Part shown: piece after piece, positions 7,233-14,700 of the stretch
How positions within the stretch are numbered: position 1 is the first letter of the stretch
Layout of the letters: each line of letters opens with the position of its first letter
Assembly (NCBI GenBank): GCA_964369915.1
Contig: CAYJGG010000037.1
Coordinates: forward strand, 1 to 19,577
Source of the DNA: RGIG3102 sp964369915
Lineage (GTDB): Bacteria > Bacillota > Clostridia > Oscillospirales > Ruminococcaceae
Direction of reading: 5' to 3'
DNA length: 19,577 bases
Position numbers and translations under genes: made by a program
Notes under the pieces: generated by a model
The model's input: the letters and a program-made list of their open reading frames with translations, nothing else
Told to the model about the DNA's origin: nothing
The model's database searches: none

Positions 7233-7241
7233 TGATATAAT
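7233..7241 (+). promoter_or_regulatory. Extended -10 promoter of the lipoprotein gene
   Basis: TGATATAAT is a perfect extended -10 (TGnTATAAT). No good -35 is visible 17 nt upstream (TAGATA-like). It would give a leader of about 70 nt containing the inverted repeat at 7251-7279. Confidence 0.5.
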
Positions 7242-7250
7242 TAAATAAGC

Positions 7251-7279
7251 AAATATACAAAAAATTTAATTGTATATTT
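7251..7279. repeat. Inverted repeat in the lipoprotein leader
   Basis: AAATATACAA (7251-7260) and TTGTATATTT (7270-7279) are perfect 10-bp arms around a 9-nt spacer. A TTT run follows. It lies between the promoter and the ribosome binding site, and could be an operator or an RNA hairpin. Confidence 0.45.
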
Positions 7280-7318
7280 TTAGTTAATAGTAAATGCTAT
7301 TAAAACGAAAGGAATGAT

Positions 7319-8377
7319 ATGTTTATGAAAAAATTTATTGCATTGTTGTTATCTTTAATGTTAGTGTTTTCTTTAGCGGGGTGTGCTTCAGAAACAGAGG
7401 AAGAAGTTGTTGAAGAAACTCAAACAACAGAAGAAACAACAACAGAAGAAACAACAGAAGCTGAAAACTCAGGTTATATGCTAGGCGTTGCAGCAGTTCC
7501 AACATCACTTAGCATGAGTGCAGCAGATGGAAAAGATGCAGTTGCAGAAATCGAAACTTCAATGATGGCAGTTGTTTTTGATATGGATGGTAAAGTTGCA
7601 GATATCTCATTCGATGTTACAGAGCAAATAATCACTTTTGCAGCTGATGGAACAGTTGTAGGAGATATCGAACTTCGCACAAAAACAGAGCGTGGCGATG
7701 AATATGGAATGAAAGATTATTCACCTATTGGAAAAGAAATTGATGAGCAATTTATGGCTTTAGAAGAGTGGATGATAGGAAAAACTGTCGATGAAATCGC
7801 TACTATGAGCGCTGATGATGAAGATTTAAAAGCAGGCGTTACAATAATGATTGATGATTATGTAATGAATGTTAAAAAAGCGTATGATAATGCAATGCCA
7901 TTAACTGCAATGCCAGCAGACGTTGCTCTTGGAGCAAGTGTTTTAGTGGCTCCTAAAGAAGGCGATGGCGCGCAAACAGGTCCTAGTGTTGAAGTTACAA
8001 CAACTTTTGTTGGTCTTGCAACAGATGAAGAAGGCAAGATAATTGAAATTATGTTTGATGCAGCACAGCAATTTGTTGCTTTTGATGCAGAAGGTCAATT
8101 AGCTGGCGAAGTTGATTTAAGAACTAAAGTTGAAAAAGGCGCAGACTATAATATGATTATAGCTTCACCTATTGAAAAAGAGCTATTTGAGCAATATGCA
8201 GCTCTTGAAGATTATGCAATAGGGCAAACAGTAGACGAAGTTTTAGGTATGCCAACTTATGAAAAAGATGCATACTATCCAAACATTCCAGATGTTGAAG
8301 ATTTAAAAGCTTCTGTAACTATTGATATCACTGATTTACTAAAAGCTCTTGAAAGTGCTAAAATGAAATTATCATAA
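7319..8377 (+). CDS. Surface lipoprotein with two tandem copies of an uncharacterised domain
   Basis: 352-aa predicted membrane-anchored lipoprotein. A Lys-Lys start, hydrophobic stretch and lipobox LAGC mark export and lipidation at Cys22. Residues about 24-50 are a Glu/Thr-rich linker (TTEETTTEETTE) encoded by near-identical ACAACAGAAGAA units. The rest is one domain in two copies, about 53-190 and 203-347. Matching blocks include DMDGKVADISFDVTEQ (from 88) against DEEGKIIEIMFDAAQQ (from 236), ELRTKTERGDEYGM against DLRTKVEKGADYNM, and SPIGKEIDEQ against SPIEKELFEQ. This domain type recurs in clostridial lipoproteins, recalled as resembling FMN-binding-like repeats, but function is unknown. 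Two ATGs (7319, 7325) are possible; the second gives the more usual MKKF start. It is a single-gene unit with strong codon preference, suggesting high expression. Confidence 0.8.
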   Translation: MFMKKFIALLLSLMLVFSLAGCASETEEEVVEETQTTEETTTEETTEAENSGYMLGVAAVPTSLSMSAADGKDAVAEIETSMMAVVFDMDGKVADISFDVTEQIITFAADGTVVGDIELRTKTERGDEYGMKDYSPIGKEIDEQFMALEEWMIGKTVDEIATMSADDEDLKAGVTIMIDDYVMNVKKAYDNAMPLTAMPADVALGASVLVAPKEGDGAQTGPSVEVTTTFVGLATDEEGKIIEIMFDAAQQFVAFDAEGQLAGEVDLRTKVEKGADYNMIIASPIEKELFEQYAALEDYAIGQTVDEVLGMPTYEKDAYYPNIPDVEDLKASVTIDITDLLKALESAKMKLS

Positions 8378-8406
8378 GTAAATTAACAGCAAAAATAATA
8401 TAAAAT

Positions 8407-8445
8407 AAAAAGCTAAAAACTTTATTTAAAGTTTTTAGCTTTTTT
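8407..8445. terminator. Bidirectional terminator between lipoprotein and aldolase genes
   Basis: Perfect 17-bp stem: AAAAAGCTAAAAACTTT (8407-8423) and its complement (8428-8444) around ATTT. T-runs follow on the plus strand and, read in reverse, on the minus strand. It separates two convergent genes and serves both. Confidence 0.92.
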
Positions 8446-8462
8446 AATTTTTAATATATTAA

Positions 8463-9326
8463 TTATGCTTTATTAACACTGCCAAAGAGCTCCATTTTTT
8501 CTTTTACGCCTTGTTTAATAGCTTCAAAGCCAGGATGTAAAAGTTTTCTTGGATCATAGCCTTTGCCTTGTAAATCTTTATCAGCTAATATATATTCTCT
8601 AGTAGCAGCAGCAAAAACTAATTGGCATTCAGTGTTAACATTTATTTTTGCAACACCTAGTGAAATGGCAGTTTTAATCATATCCTCTGGAATACCAGTG
8701 CCCCCGTGTAAAACGATAGGAAGTTTGTCAACAGCATCATTAATTTTATCTAATGCATCAAAATCAAGTCCTTGCCAGTTGTCTGGATATTGTCCGTGGA
8801 TATTACCAATGCCAGCAGCAAGCATATCAACGCCAAGACCAGCGATTAAAGCACATTCTTTTTCATCAGCAACTTCACCTTTACCAGTAACGCCGTCTTC
8901 TTCGCCACCAATTGAGCCAACTTCGGCTTCAACTGAAATTCCTTTAGAATTTGCTAGCGCTACAATTTCTTTTGTTTTTTCGATATTCTCTTCGATAGAG
9001 TAGTGGCTACCATCAAACATAACTGATGAAAAGCCCGCTTCGATACAAGCTTTAGCACCTTCATAACTGCCGTGGTCTAAATGTAGTGCAACAGGAACTG
9101 TGATTTTTAACTCTTTAATCATAGCATTAACCATCGCAACAACAGTTGGATATCCACACATATATTTCCCAGCGCCTTCAGATACCCCTAGGATAACAGG
9201 GCTGTTTTGCTCCTCGGCTGTTAAAAGAACAGCTTTTGTCCATTCTAAATTATTAATATTAAAATGACCAACAGCATAACCTTCACTTCTTGCTTTTTTT
9301 AGCATTTCTTTAGTGTTTACTAGCAT
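8463..9326 (-). CDS. fba: Class II fructose-1,6-bisphosphate aldolase
   Basis: 287-aa zinc-dependent aldolase that reversibly splits fructose-1,6-bisphosphate into dihydroxyacetone phosphate and glyceraldehyde-3-phosphate in glycolysis. Diagnostic parts are GYAVGHFNINNLEW near the N-terminus, VALHLDHGS with the catalytic Asp84 and zinc ligand His85, the GIGNIHGQYP histidine, and IVLHGGTGIP with the third zinc ligand and the phosphate-binding glycines. AKINVNTECQ contributes the substrate site. Length matches the class II type B enzymes of Firmicutes. An AAAAGGAG site about 8 nt upstream fixes the start. The related tagatose-bisphosphate aldolases share this fold, so GatY-type specificity cannot be fully excluded, but the context (single gene, no galactitol or tagatose genes) favours Fba. 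The upstream ogg gene is on the same strand 70 nt away. Confidence 0.93.
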   Translation of the reverse strand: MLVNTKEMLKKARSEGYAVGHFNINNLEWTKAVLLTAEEQNSPVILGVSEGAGKYMCGYPTVVAMVNAMIKELKITVPVALHLDHGSYEGAKACIEAGFSSVMFDGSHYSIEENIEKTKEIVALANSKGISVEAEVGSIGGEEDGVTGKGEVADEKECALIAGLGVDMLAAGIGNIHGQYPDNWQGLDFDALDKINDAVDKLPIVLHGGTGIPEDMIKTAISLGVAKINVNTECQLVFAAATREYILADKDLQGKGYDPRKLLHPGFEAIKQGVKEKMELFGSVNKA

Positions 9327-9396
9327 AATTTTACTCCTTTTAATTATAATTAAATCTTTAAATATATCACTAATTTATATAATAACCTATTTAGGT

Positions 9397-10227
9397 TTAT
9401 TTTTCAAGATTATTTCTAGCATAATGAAAAATATATTGCTGTGCAATTCCTTCATATCCTTTTATTTCACTAGGTAAACCATTTGGAAACATCTGCTCTA
9501 ATGCTCGATTAATCCAAACATCTTTTGGAAAACTTTCATATTTTTCAAGGGAAAAAAGTAAAACACAATCGGCAACTTTCGGCCCGACTCCTTTAATTTT
9601 AATAAGTTCTGTTTGTGCATCTTGATAGGATAAATCTAATAAAGTTTTTTCGTTTATTTCACCATCATTAATTTTTTTAACTGCATCAAATATATATTTT
9701 GCCCGAAATCCCATTTTTAATTCAGCGTATTCTTCAATAGATATATCTTTTAAACTATCAGGAGTTGGAAAGCAATAAAAATCACCAATTTTTTCTCCAT
9801 ATTTTTTTGAAAGTTCATCAACTATTTTTTTAATCCTTGGGATATTATTGTTTTGACTAATTATAAAAGTGAGTAGAGTTTCAAAAAAGTCTTGATTTAA
9901 AACTCTTATTCCTGGTGCATATGATATAGATTTTTGCATTATTTCATTTTTTGAAAATTTATTTTTTAATATTTTGTAATCTATATTAAGAGATAAAAAT
10001 TTTTCAGCTTTTTTTGCAAGCTCATCTAAATTATCACATTCGATTAATGGCTGAACTATTAAATCGCTATTATCAAAATAAACATAGCATAATACTTTAT
10101 TTATAAAGCCTGAAAAACCATTTTTATATTTATCCCATCTAAAAGTTTGACCACATAAAAATGTTTCATCTAAATTATAATCTTCAATATTTGAAAATAC
10201 AATTTGTTTATTAGTTATTTTATACAT
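9397..10227 (-). CDS. ogg: OGG1-type 8-oxoguanine DNA glycosylase/AP lyase
   Basis: 276-aa base-excision repair enzyme that removes 8-oxoguanine from DNA. An N-terminal OGG_N domain (about 1-115) contains ETFLCGQTFRW, matching the QxFRW motif of the family. The C-terminal HhH-GPD domain has the hairpin-helix LIKIKGVGPKVADCV with catalytic Lys217 and FPKDVWI with catalytic Asp236. FIISQNNNIPRI (about 121-132) is the conserved damage-recognition segment seen in OGG1 as SSNNNI. Length and domain order match the OGG1 type found in Clostridia and eukaryotes rather than the short archaeal types. The start has AGGAG about 8 nt upstream. It probably has its own promoter (10259-10287) and may be transcribed together with fba. 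Confidence 0.92.
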   Translation of the reverse strand: MYKITNKQIVFSNIEDYNLDETFLCGQTFRWDKYKNGFSGFINKVLCYVYFDNSDLIVQPLIECDNLDELAKKAEKFLSLNIDYKILKNKFSKNEIMQKSISYAPGIRVLNQDFFETLLTFIISQNNNIPRIKKIVDELSKKYGEKIGDFYCFPTPDSLKDISIEEYAELKMGFRAKYIFDAVKKINDGEINEKTLLDLSYQDAQTELIKIKGVGPKVADCVLLFSLEKYESFPKDVWINRALEQMFPNGLPSEIKGYEGIAQQYIFHYARNNLEK

Positions 10228-10258
10228 AACATTTACTCCTAAAATTATTTATAAATAT

Positions 10259-10287
10259 AATTTACCATATTTTAACTTAATATGCAA
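10259..10287 (-). promoter_or_regulatory. Probable promoter of ogg
   Basis: On the minus strand TTGCAT (10282-10287), a 17-nt spacer and TAAATT (10259-10264), with TGG before the -10. It gives a leader of about 25 nt. The -10 match is modest. Confidence 0.45.
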
Positions 10288-10350
10288 AAAATAATTATAT
10301 TTTTCTTGTTTAAAAAGGAGCGATATTAACAAGAATTATTATATAAAATT

Positions 10351-10359
10351 TGTTATAAT
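10351..10359 (+). promoter_or_regulatory. Extended -10 promoter upstream of the repeat cluster
   Basis: TGTTATAAT is a perfect extended -10 with no clear -35. If used, it would transcribe the repeat cluster as a leader of about 270 nt before the 82-aa gene or as a separate RNA. Confidence 0.45.
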
Positions 10360-10390
10360 TTACAATTGACACAGGTGCATATAACAGAGA

Positions 10391-10529
10391 GTTTTAAACA
10401 CAGTTTTAAACACTATGTTGAAAACTCAAAGGGTAACTCGACAATAAAACAAATTAAAATGCAGATTTTAAGCGAAGTTTTCAACAGTTTCAACAGAGTT
10501 TTCAACATTATTTGGATATTGTTGAAAAC
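10391..10529. repeat. Cluster of seven GTTTTCAACA-like repeats in both orientations
   Basis: Forward GTTTTAAACA at 10391-10400 and 10403-10412. Forward GTTTTCAACA at 10477-10486 and 10498-10507, with a one-base-shorter GTTTCAACA at 10487-10495. Reverse TGTTGAAAAC at 10416-10425 and 10520-10529. The last forward and last reverse copies form an 11-bp inverted repeat (10497-10507 with 10520-10530). Spacings are irregular (12 bp, about 10 bp, gaps of about 50 bp), unlike CRISPR. The nine-base core TTTTCAACA differs by one base from the DnaA-box variant TTTTCCACA. Most likely this is a protein-binding array; the ligand is unknown. Confidence 0.75.
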
Positions 10530-10574
10530 TAAGTCAAGCTTTATTTCTCTACAATTTGTAATTTTATTATCAGT

Positions 10575-10604
10575 TTGTTTTGAAAAAAATTGGCATTTTA
10601 TACA
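10575..10604 (+). promoter_or_regulatory. Possible proximal promoter of the 82-aa protein gene
   Basis: TTGTTT (10575-10580), an 18-nt spacer and TATACA (10599-10604). If used, the transcript starts near 10611 and the repeat cluster lies upstream as a regulatory region. Confidence 0.35.
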
Positions 10605-10636
10605 AATATGTTAAATTAAAAAAGGAGTGTAAGTTT

Positions 10637-10885
10637 ATGAAAGGGCTTCAGCATAAAGTTATAGAAATACATGATACAAAAAATAAAGAGATAGAAAAAA
10701 TATTAGTTTTTTTAAAGCCGGGTGATCATAGTGTAAATGTTGCAAACACACGAAAAGATGCACAGGCGATATTAGAAAACTTAAAAATTAAAAAAAGAGA
10801 AAAACCAATCTTAACTCCACTAAATATATGCTTTTTCTTTTTAAGCGTATTCTTTTTAGCTTCTATAATTATAAATATTTTGTAA
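10637..10885 (+). CDS. Small single-helix membrane protein, uncharacterised
   Basis: 82-aa protein. Residues about 1-57 are polar and begin MKGLQHKVIEIHDTKNKEIE followed by KILVFLKPGD, a pattern I recall from short conserved clostridial hypothetical proteins. Residues about 60-82 (LNICFFFLSVFFLASIIINI) are a hydrophobic helix, so it is a tail-anchored inner-membrane protein with most of the chain probably cytosolic. AAAAAGGAG 9 nt upstream of the ATG at 10637 is a strong ribosome binding site; the in-frame start at 10580 lacks one. It follows the repeat cluster and precedes rlmB by 121 nt, with a separate promoter for rlmB. Function is unknown. Confidence 0.7.
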   Translation: MKGLQHKVIEIHDTKNKEIEKILVFLKPGDHSVNVANTRKDAQAILENLKIKKREKPILTPLNICFFFLSVFFLASIIINIL

Positions 10886-10932
10886 AAATATAAATTTTTT
10901 AGATAAAAAGTCTTTTATTATAAGAAAAAATT

Positions 10933-10941
10933 TGCTATAAT
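10933..10941 (+). promoter_or_regulatory. Extended -10 promoter of rlmB
   Basis: TGCTATAAT is a perfect extended -10. The -35 position (TTTTAT) is weak. It lies 65 nt upstream of the rlmB start. Downstream, AGTATTTTATA and AGTATTTTTATA form an imperfect direct repeat in the leader. Confidence 0.55.
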
Positions 10942-11006
10942 TTATTAAGAATAAGTATTTTATACCAAAATAGAGTATTTTTATAATATAAAGGAATGAT
11001 TAATTA

Positions 11007-11756
11007 ATGGATTACAAAAATGAAATAATATATGGAAAAAACCCTGTTACAGAACTTTTAAAATCAAAAACTAGTGTGGACACAGTTTTTGTGTCAGAAA
11101 ATTTAAATCCTAGTGTTCAAAATTTTTATATTGCGCTTGCAAAAGATTGTGGAGCCGTTGTAAAAAAAGTGCATCCATTAAAACTTACTACACTTTGTGA
11201 AAATGAGCATCATCAGGGTGTGGCTGCATTTGCAAGCACCGTTACTTATTTAGATATCGATGAAATTTTAAATATAGCTAAAGAAAAAGGAGAAGATCCA
11301 TTTTTAGTTATATGCGAAAGTATTGAAGATCCGCATAATTTAGGGGCAATAATTAGAAGTGCTTATTTAATGGGAGCACATGGAGTTGTAATTCCTAAGA
11401 GAGGCTCTAGTAGTATAACAGGTATAGTGCATAAATCTTCAGCAGGCGCTTCAATGCATATGCCAATAGCTAAAGTCGCAAATATTGCTCAAACTGTGAG
11501 AGTTTTAAAGGAAAAAAATATATTTGTATACTGCGCTGATTTTTCAAAAGTGCCAGTTTATAAACAAAATTTAAAAGGGGCTATTGCAATTGTTATTGGA
11601 AATGAAGGCAAAGGAGTACAGCCGTTAGTTAAAAGTTTATGTGATGATATTGTTGGTATTCCGATGATAGAAAATAATAGCGATGTTGATTCTTATAATG
11701 CCTCTGTTGCTGCAGGGATAATAATGTATGAAATTAACAGACAAAGAAATATATAA
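11007..11756 (+). CDS. rlmB: TrmH-family 23S rRNA 2'-O-methyltransferase, RlmB type
   Basis: 249-aa SAM-dependent SPOUT methyltransferase, predicted to 2'-O-methylate a guanosine of 23S rRNA (G2251 in E. coli numbering). An N-terminal substrate-binding domain (about 1-80) contains IIYGKNPVTELLKS and ENEHHQGVAAF, both typical of RlmB. The knotted catalytic domain has motif 1 DPHNLGAIIRSA (108-119), motif 2 VIGNEGKGV (196-204) and motif 3 DSYNASVAAGI (228-238), where most members read SLN instead of SYN. Length is standard. The next gene begins 13 nt downstream with its ribosome binding site at the stop codon, so the two are cotranscribed. Other TrmH-family rRNA methyltransferases are the only real alternative. 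Confidence 0.9.
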   Translation: MDYKNEIIYGKNPVTELLKSKTSVDTVFVSENLNPSVQNFYIALAKDCGAVVKKVHPLKLTTLCENEHHQGVAAFASTVTYLDIDEILNIAKEKGEDPFLVICESIEDPHNLGAIIRSAYLMGAHGVVIPKRGSSSITGIVHKSSAGASMHMPIAKVANIAQTVRVLKEKNIFVYCADFSKVPVYKQNLKGAIAIVIGNEGKGVQPLVKSLCDDIVGIPMIENNSDVDSYNASVAAGIIMYEINRQRNI

Positions 11757-11769
11757 AGGGTAAAATATT

Positions 11770-14700
11770 ATGCCAAACTCACCAAAAGATATTGATAGTA
11801 TTTTAGAAAGTATAAAAAAGAGAAAAATGGAAAGAGGAATTGTTGATTCCTCTATTTCTAGTGAGAAAAAATTAGATTTGGATACCCCTGAAATAAAGCA
11901 AGAAGTAAAACAAGAAATAAAGCAAGAAATTAAAATAGAAAAAGAAGATGAAAAAATTAATTTTTCTGATGACTTTTTAAAATTTGATAATAAAAAAGAA
12001 GAAATATCGCCGAATGACAAGCCCACAGAATTAGAAGATAAATTTAAAGATTTTTTTACAATAACTGTTGCAGTAACAAAAACTCCAGAAGAAATAGAAG
12101 TGAAATCTGCTAAAAAGAAGTCTGGATTTTTTAAAAAGAAGTATATAACAGATAGCCTTTCTTTAAATTTGCCTGATGAATATTTCTTTGAAGATAATAA
12201 TGAAGATAAAAAATCTATAAAAAAGAAAAGAAAAGAGCAAAAACTAGAGGCGATTAAATTAAAAGAAACTCAAGAAAAACTTCAAAATACTAAAGAAGAA
12301 ATAATTATAACAGCTAAAAAAGAATTAGAAACTCCTATTATAGAATCTACAGAAGATTTTATAATGAAATCTCCAATAGTAGAAAAAGCAGAAATTTCAA
12401 TAGTATCTCCAGTGGAAGTTTTGGCCCCTGTTTTAGTAGCTAATAATCCAGCGCCTGAAATAAGTCCAAGAGAAAAGAAAAAACTAAATAAAAAAAGAAT
12501 TGGATTTAAGAGTTTGTTTTCATTATCTGATGATGATATCGAAGATATATTAAATGAAGAAAAACAACATCCAGACACTATTTATAAAAAAGATAGTGAA
12601 GTTAATATAAAAACAGAGCTTCCTATTTATAAAAAATATAAAGATGAATACTTTGAAAAAGAAGAAGTTAAAACTTTTATAAGTGAAGATATACAAAAAC
12701 AAAATTTAGAAGATTTAAATGAAAATTTAGAAATAAAACCTTATAAAGAAGAAGTTGTTAATGAAATTGAAATTGAAAAAATTGAAGCTCCAATTATAAC
12801 AAAAGAAAAACAGCATATTACTAAAACTCAAATTGTTTTAAATAATATTATTGGTGAAGAGAAAAATATAGATAATGAAGAAAAAACAAAAGAGCCAGAT
12901 ATTACTAATGAAAATAAAGAAGAATTAGAATTATCAAATACGGCTGAAAATGTTTTTAATGCTTTATCAAATCAGGATACACAAGATGTGTTTTTAACAA
13001 AATTTGTTGAAACCGACACATTGGCTTCACTCGAAATAGAAGAGGAAGAAACACAAATTAAAGAAGATTTCTTTAAAATGGATAGCAGTATAGAAGATGA
13101 AGAGTCTGTTTTTGAAGAGTATGTATCAGCTGGTGAGATATTTGAAAATCAAATTGATGAAGATATTGATATTATAAGCGAGTTACAATCTTTTAAAACA
13201 ACACTATCATTTAGAATTCTAGCAGGAATGGTTGGCGCTGTATTACTAAGTATGCTAACTATTTTTGCAACAAGTTCAATTAATCTTCCTTCATTTATAA
13301 ATCCAATTTCACAGCCAATGATGTTTTATATTGTGAACTTAGTGATTTTATTAGCGGTGCTTATAGCATTTCTTCCAACGATTATTTCCGGATTTCGTGG
13401 ATTATTTAATCAGCCAACACCGGATAGCTTTATCAGTTTAGGTTGTGTATTAACTGTTTTACAATTAATATTATTTACATTTAATTCAAGTTCTCAACCG
13501 CCAAATGAAATGACGATTTTTGCAAGTATTGTTTGTTTTGCACTAGCTTTTAATGCAATAGGAAAAACAATAGCAACAGACAACATTATTAGAAATCTAA
13601 AACTAGCATACGCACCTGAGGGAATAAATGTTGGATATATTTTAAAAGATACAGAAGCTTTAAAAAGAATATCAAGAGTTTTAGATAGTAATATGCCAAA
13701 TATTTTAATATCAAGAAAAACTAGCAATATAACAAATTTTCTACAAGCAGGATTTTCTATTAGTAAAAGTGATGTAGTGGCAAAGAAAACTGTTTTAATT
13801 TCATATATTGTAACAGCAATATCTTTTGTTTTAGCTTTTTTTGTATCAAAAGATTTTTTAACTGCTTTTTCTTGTGCAACAGGTGCGGCAGTACTACAAA
13901 TTCCTTTAGCTCATTCAATGATTGTAAGCGTTCCATCTAGTTTAATGCAAAAAAAATTAAAGCAAGTAGGGGCATTAGTTAATGGCTGGCAAGGAATAGA
14001 CCAACTATCAAAAACAACGCATGTAACCTTTGATGCAAAGCATTTATTCACAAAAGACTCTATTGTTTTGCAAGGTATTCGCCCAACTAAAATTGATAAA
14101 TTAGATGCTGCTATTCTTTATGCGTCAAGCGTGTTAATTGCTGAATGTGAAAATCTAAAACCAATTTTTATGCAAGTTATCAAAAATGATACGGATATTT
14201 TATACCCAGTAGAATCTTGCGAATACACTCAAAATCAAGGATATGTAGCTTGGGTAAATAAAAGTAGAGTTTTAGTTGGTAACAGACAATTAATGGAAAA
14301 ATATGATATACAAATTCCAGCTATTAGCGGAGAAGTTTCTTTAGGTGAAAAAAATCAAAAACCAATATATGTTTCTGTTAATGGGCAATTATATGGAGTG
14401 TTTGTAGTTAGTTATCATAGAGATAATGAAGTTAAACAAAACTTAGATGTTTTTGTAAAACATTCAAGAAATATTATTTTAACATCAAGAGATTTTAACG
14501 TTGATGCAAGATTAGTTGAAAAAATATATGATTTACCATATGAATCAGTTGGTGTTTTAAATCAGCAAGAATTTTTATTAATGCAATCTTTTACAGATTA
14601 CACATTTGAAACAGAGGCTTGCGTTGCCCATTTAGATAATTTACACTCACTAACGCAAAGTTTTTCAGCTTCTGAGGCTGCAAGAATAGCACAAACAATT

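Larger units (their letters stand above)
7094..7318 (+). other. Intergenic region before the lipoprotein gene
   Basis: 225 nt without a credible ORF. It holds the weak operon terminator (7120-7150), an extended -10 promoter (7233-7241), an inverted repeat (7251-7279) and the GAAAGGAA ribosome binding site of the lipoprotein gene. Confidence 0.6.

Noticed and set aside
10391..10529. CRISPR-like array
   Set aside because: Repeats are only 9-10 bp, occur in both orientations, have irregular spacing without spacer-sized units, and no cas genes are nearby.
10366..10614. Open frame of 82 codons across the repeat cluster
   Set aside because: It starts at a TTG with no ribosome binding site, its codons are mostly the repeat sequence, and the product resembles no protein family. 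The repeat array explains the sequence better.
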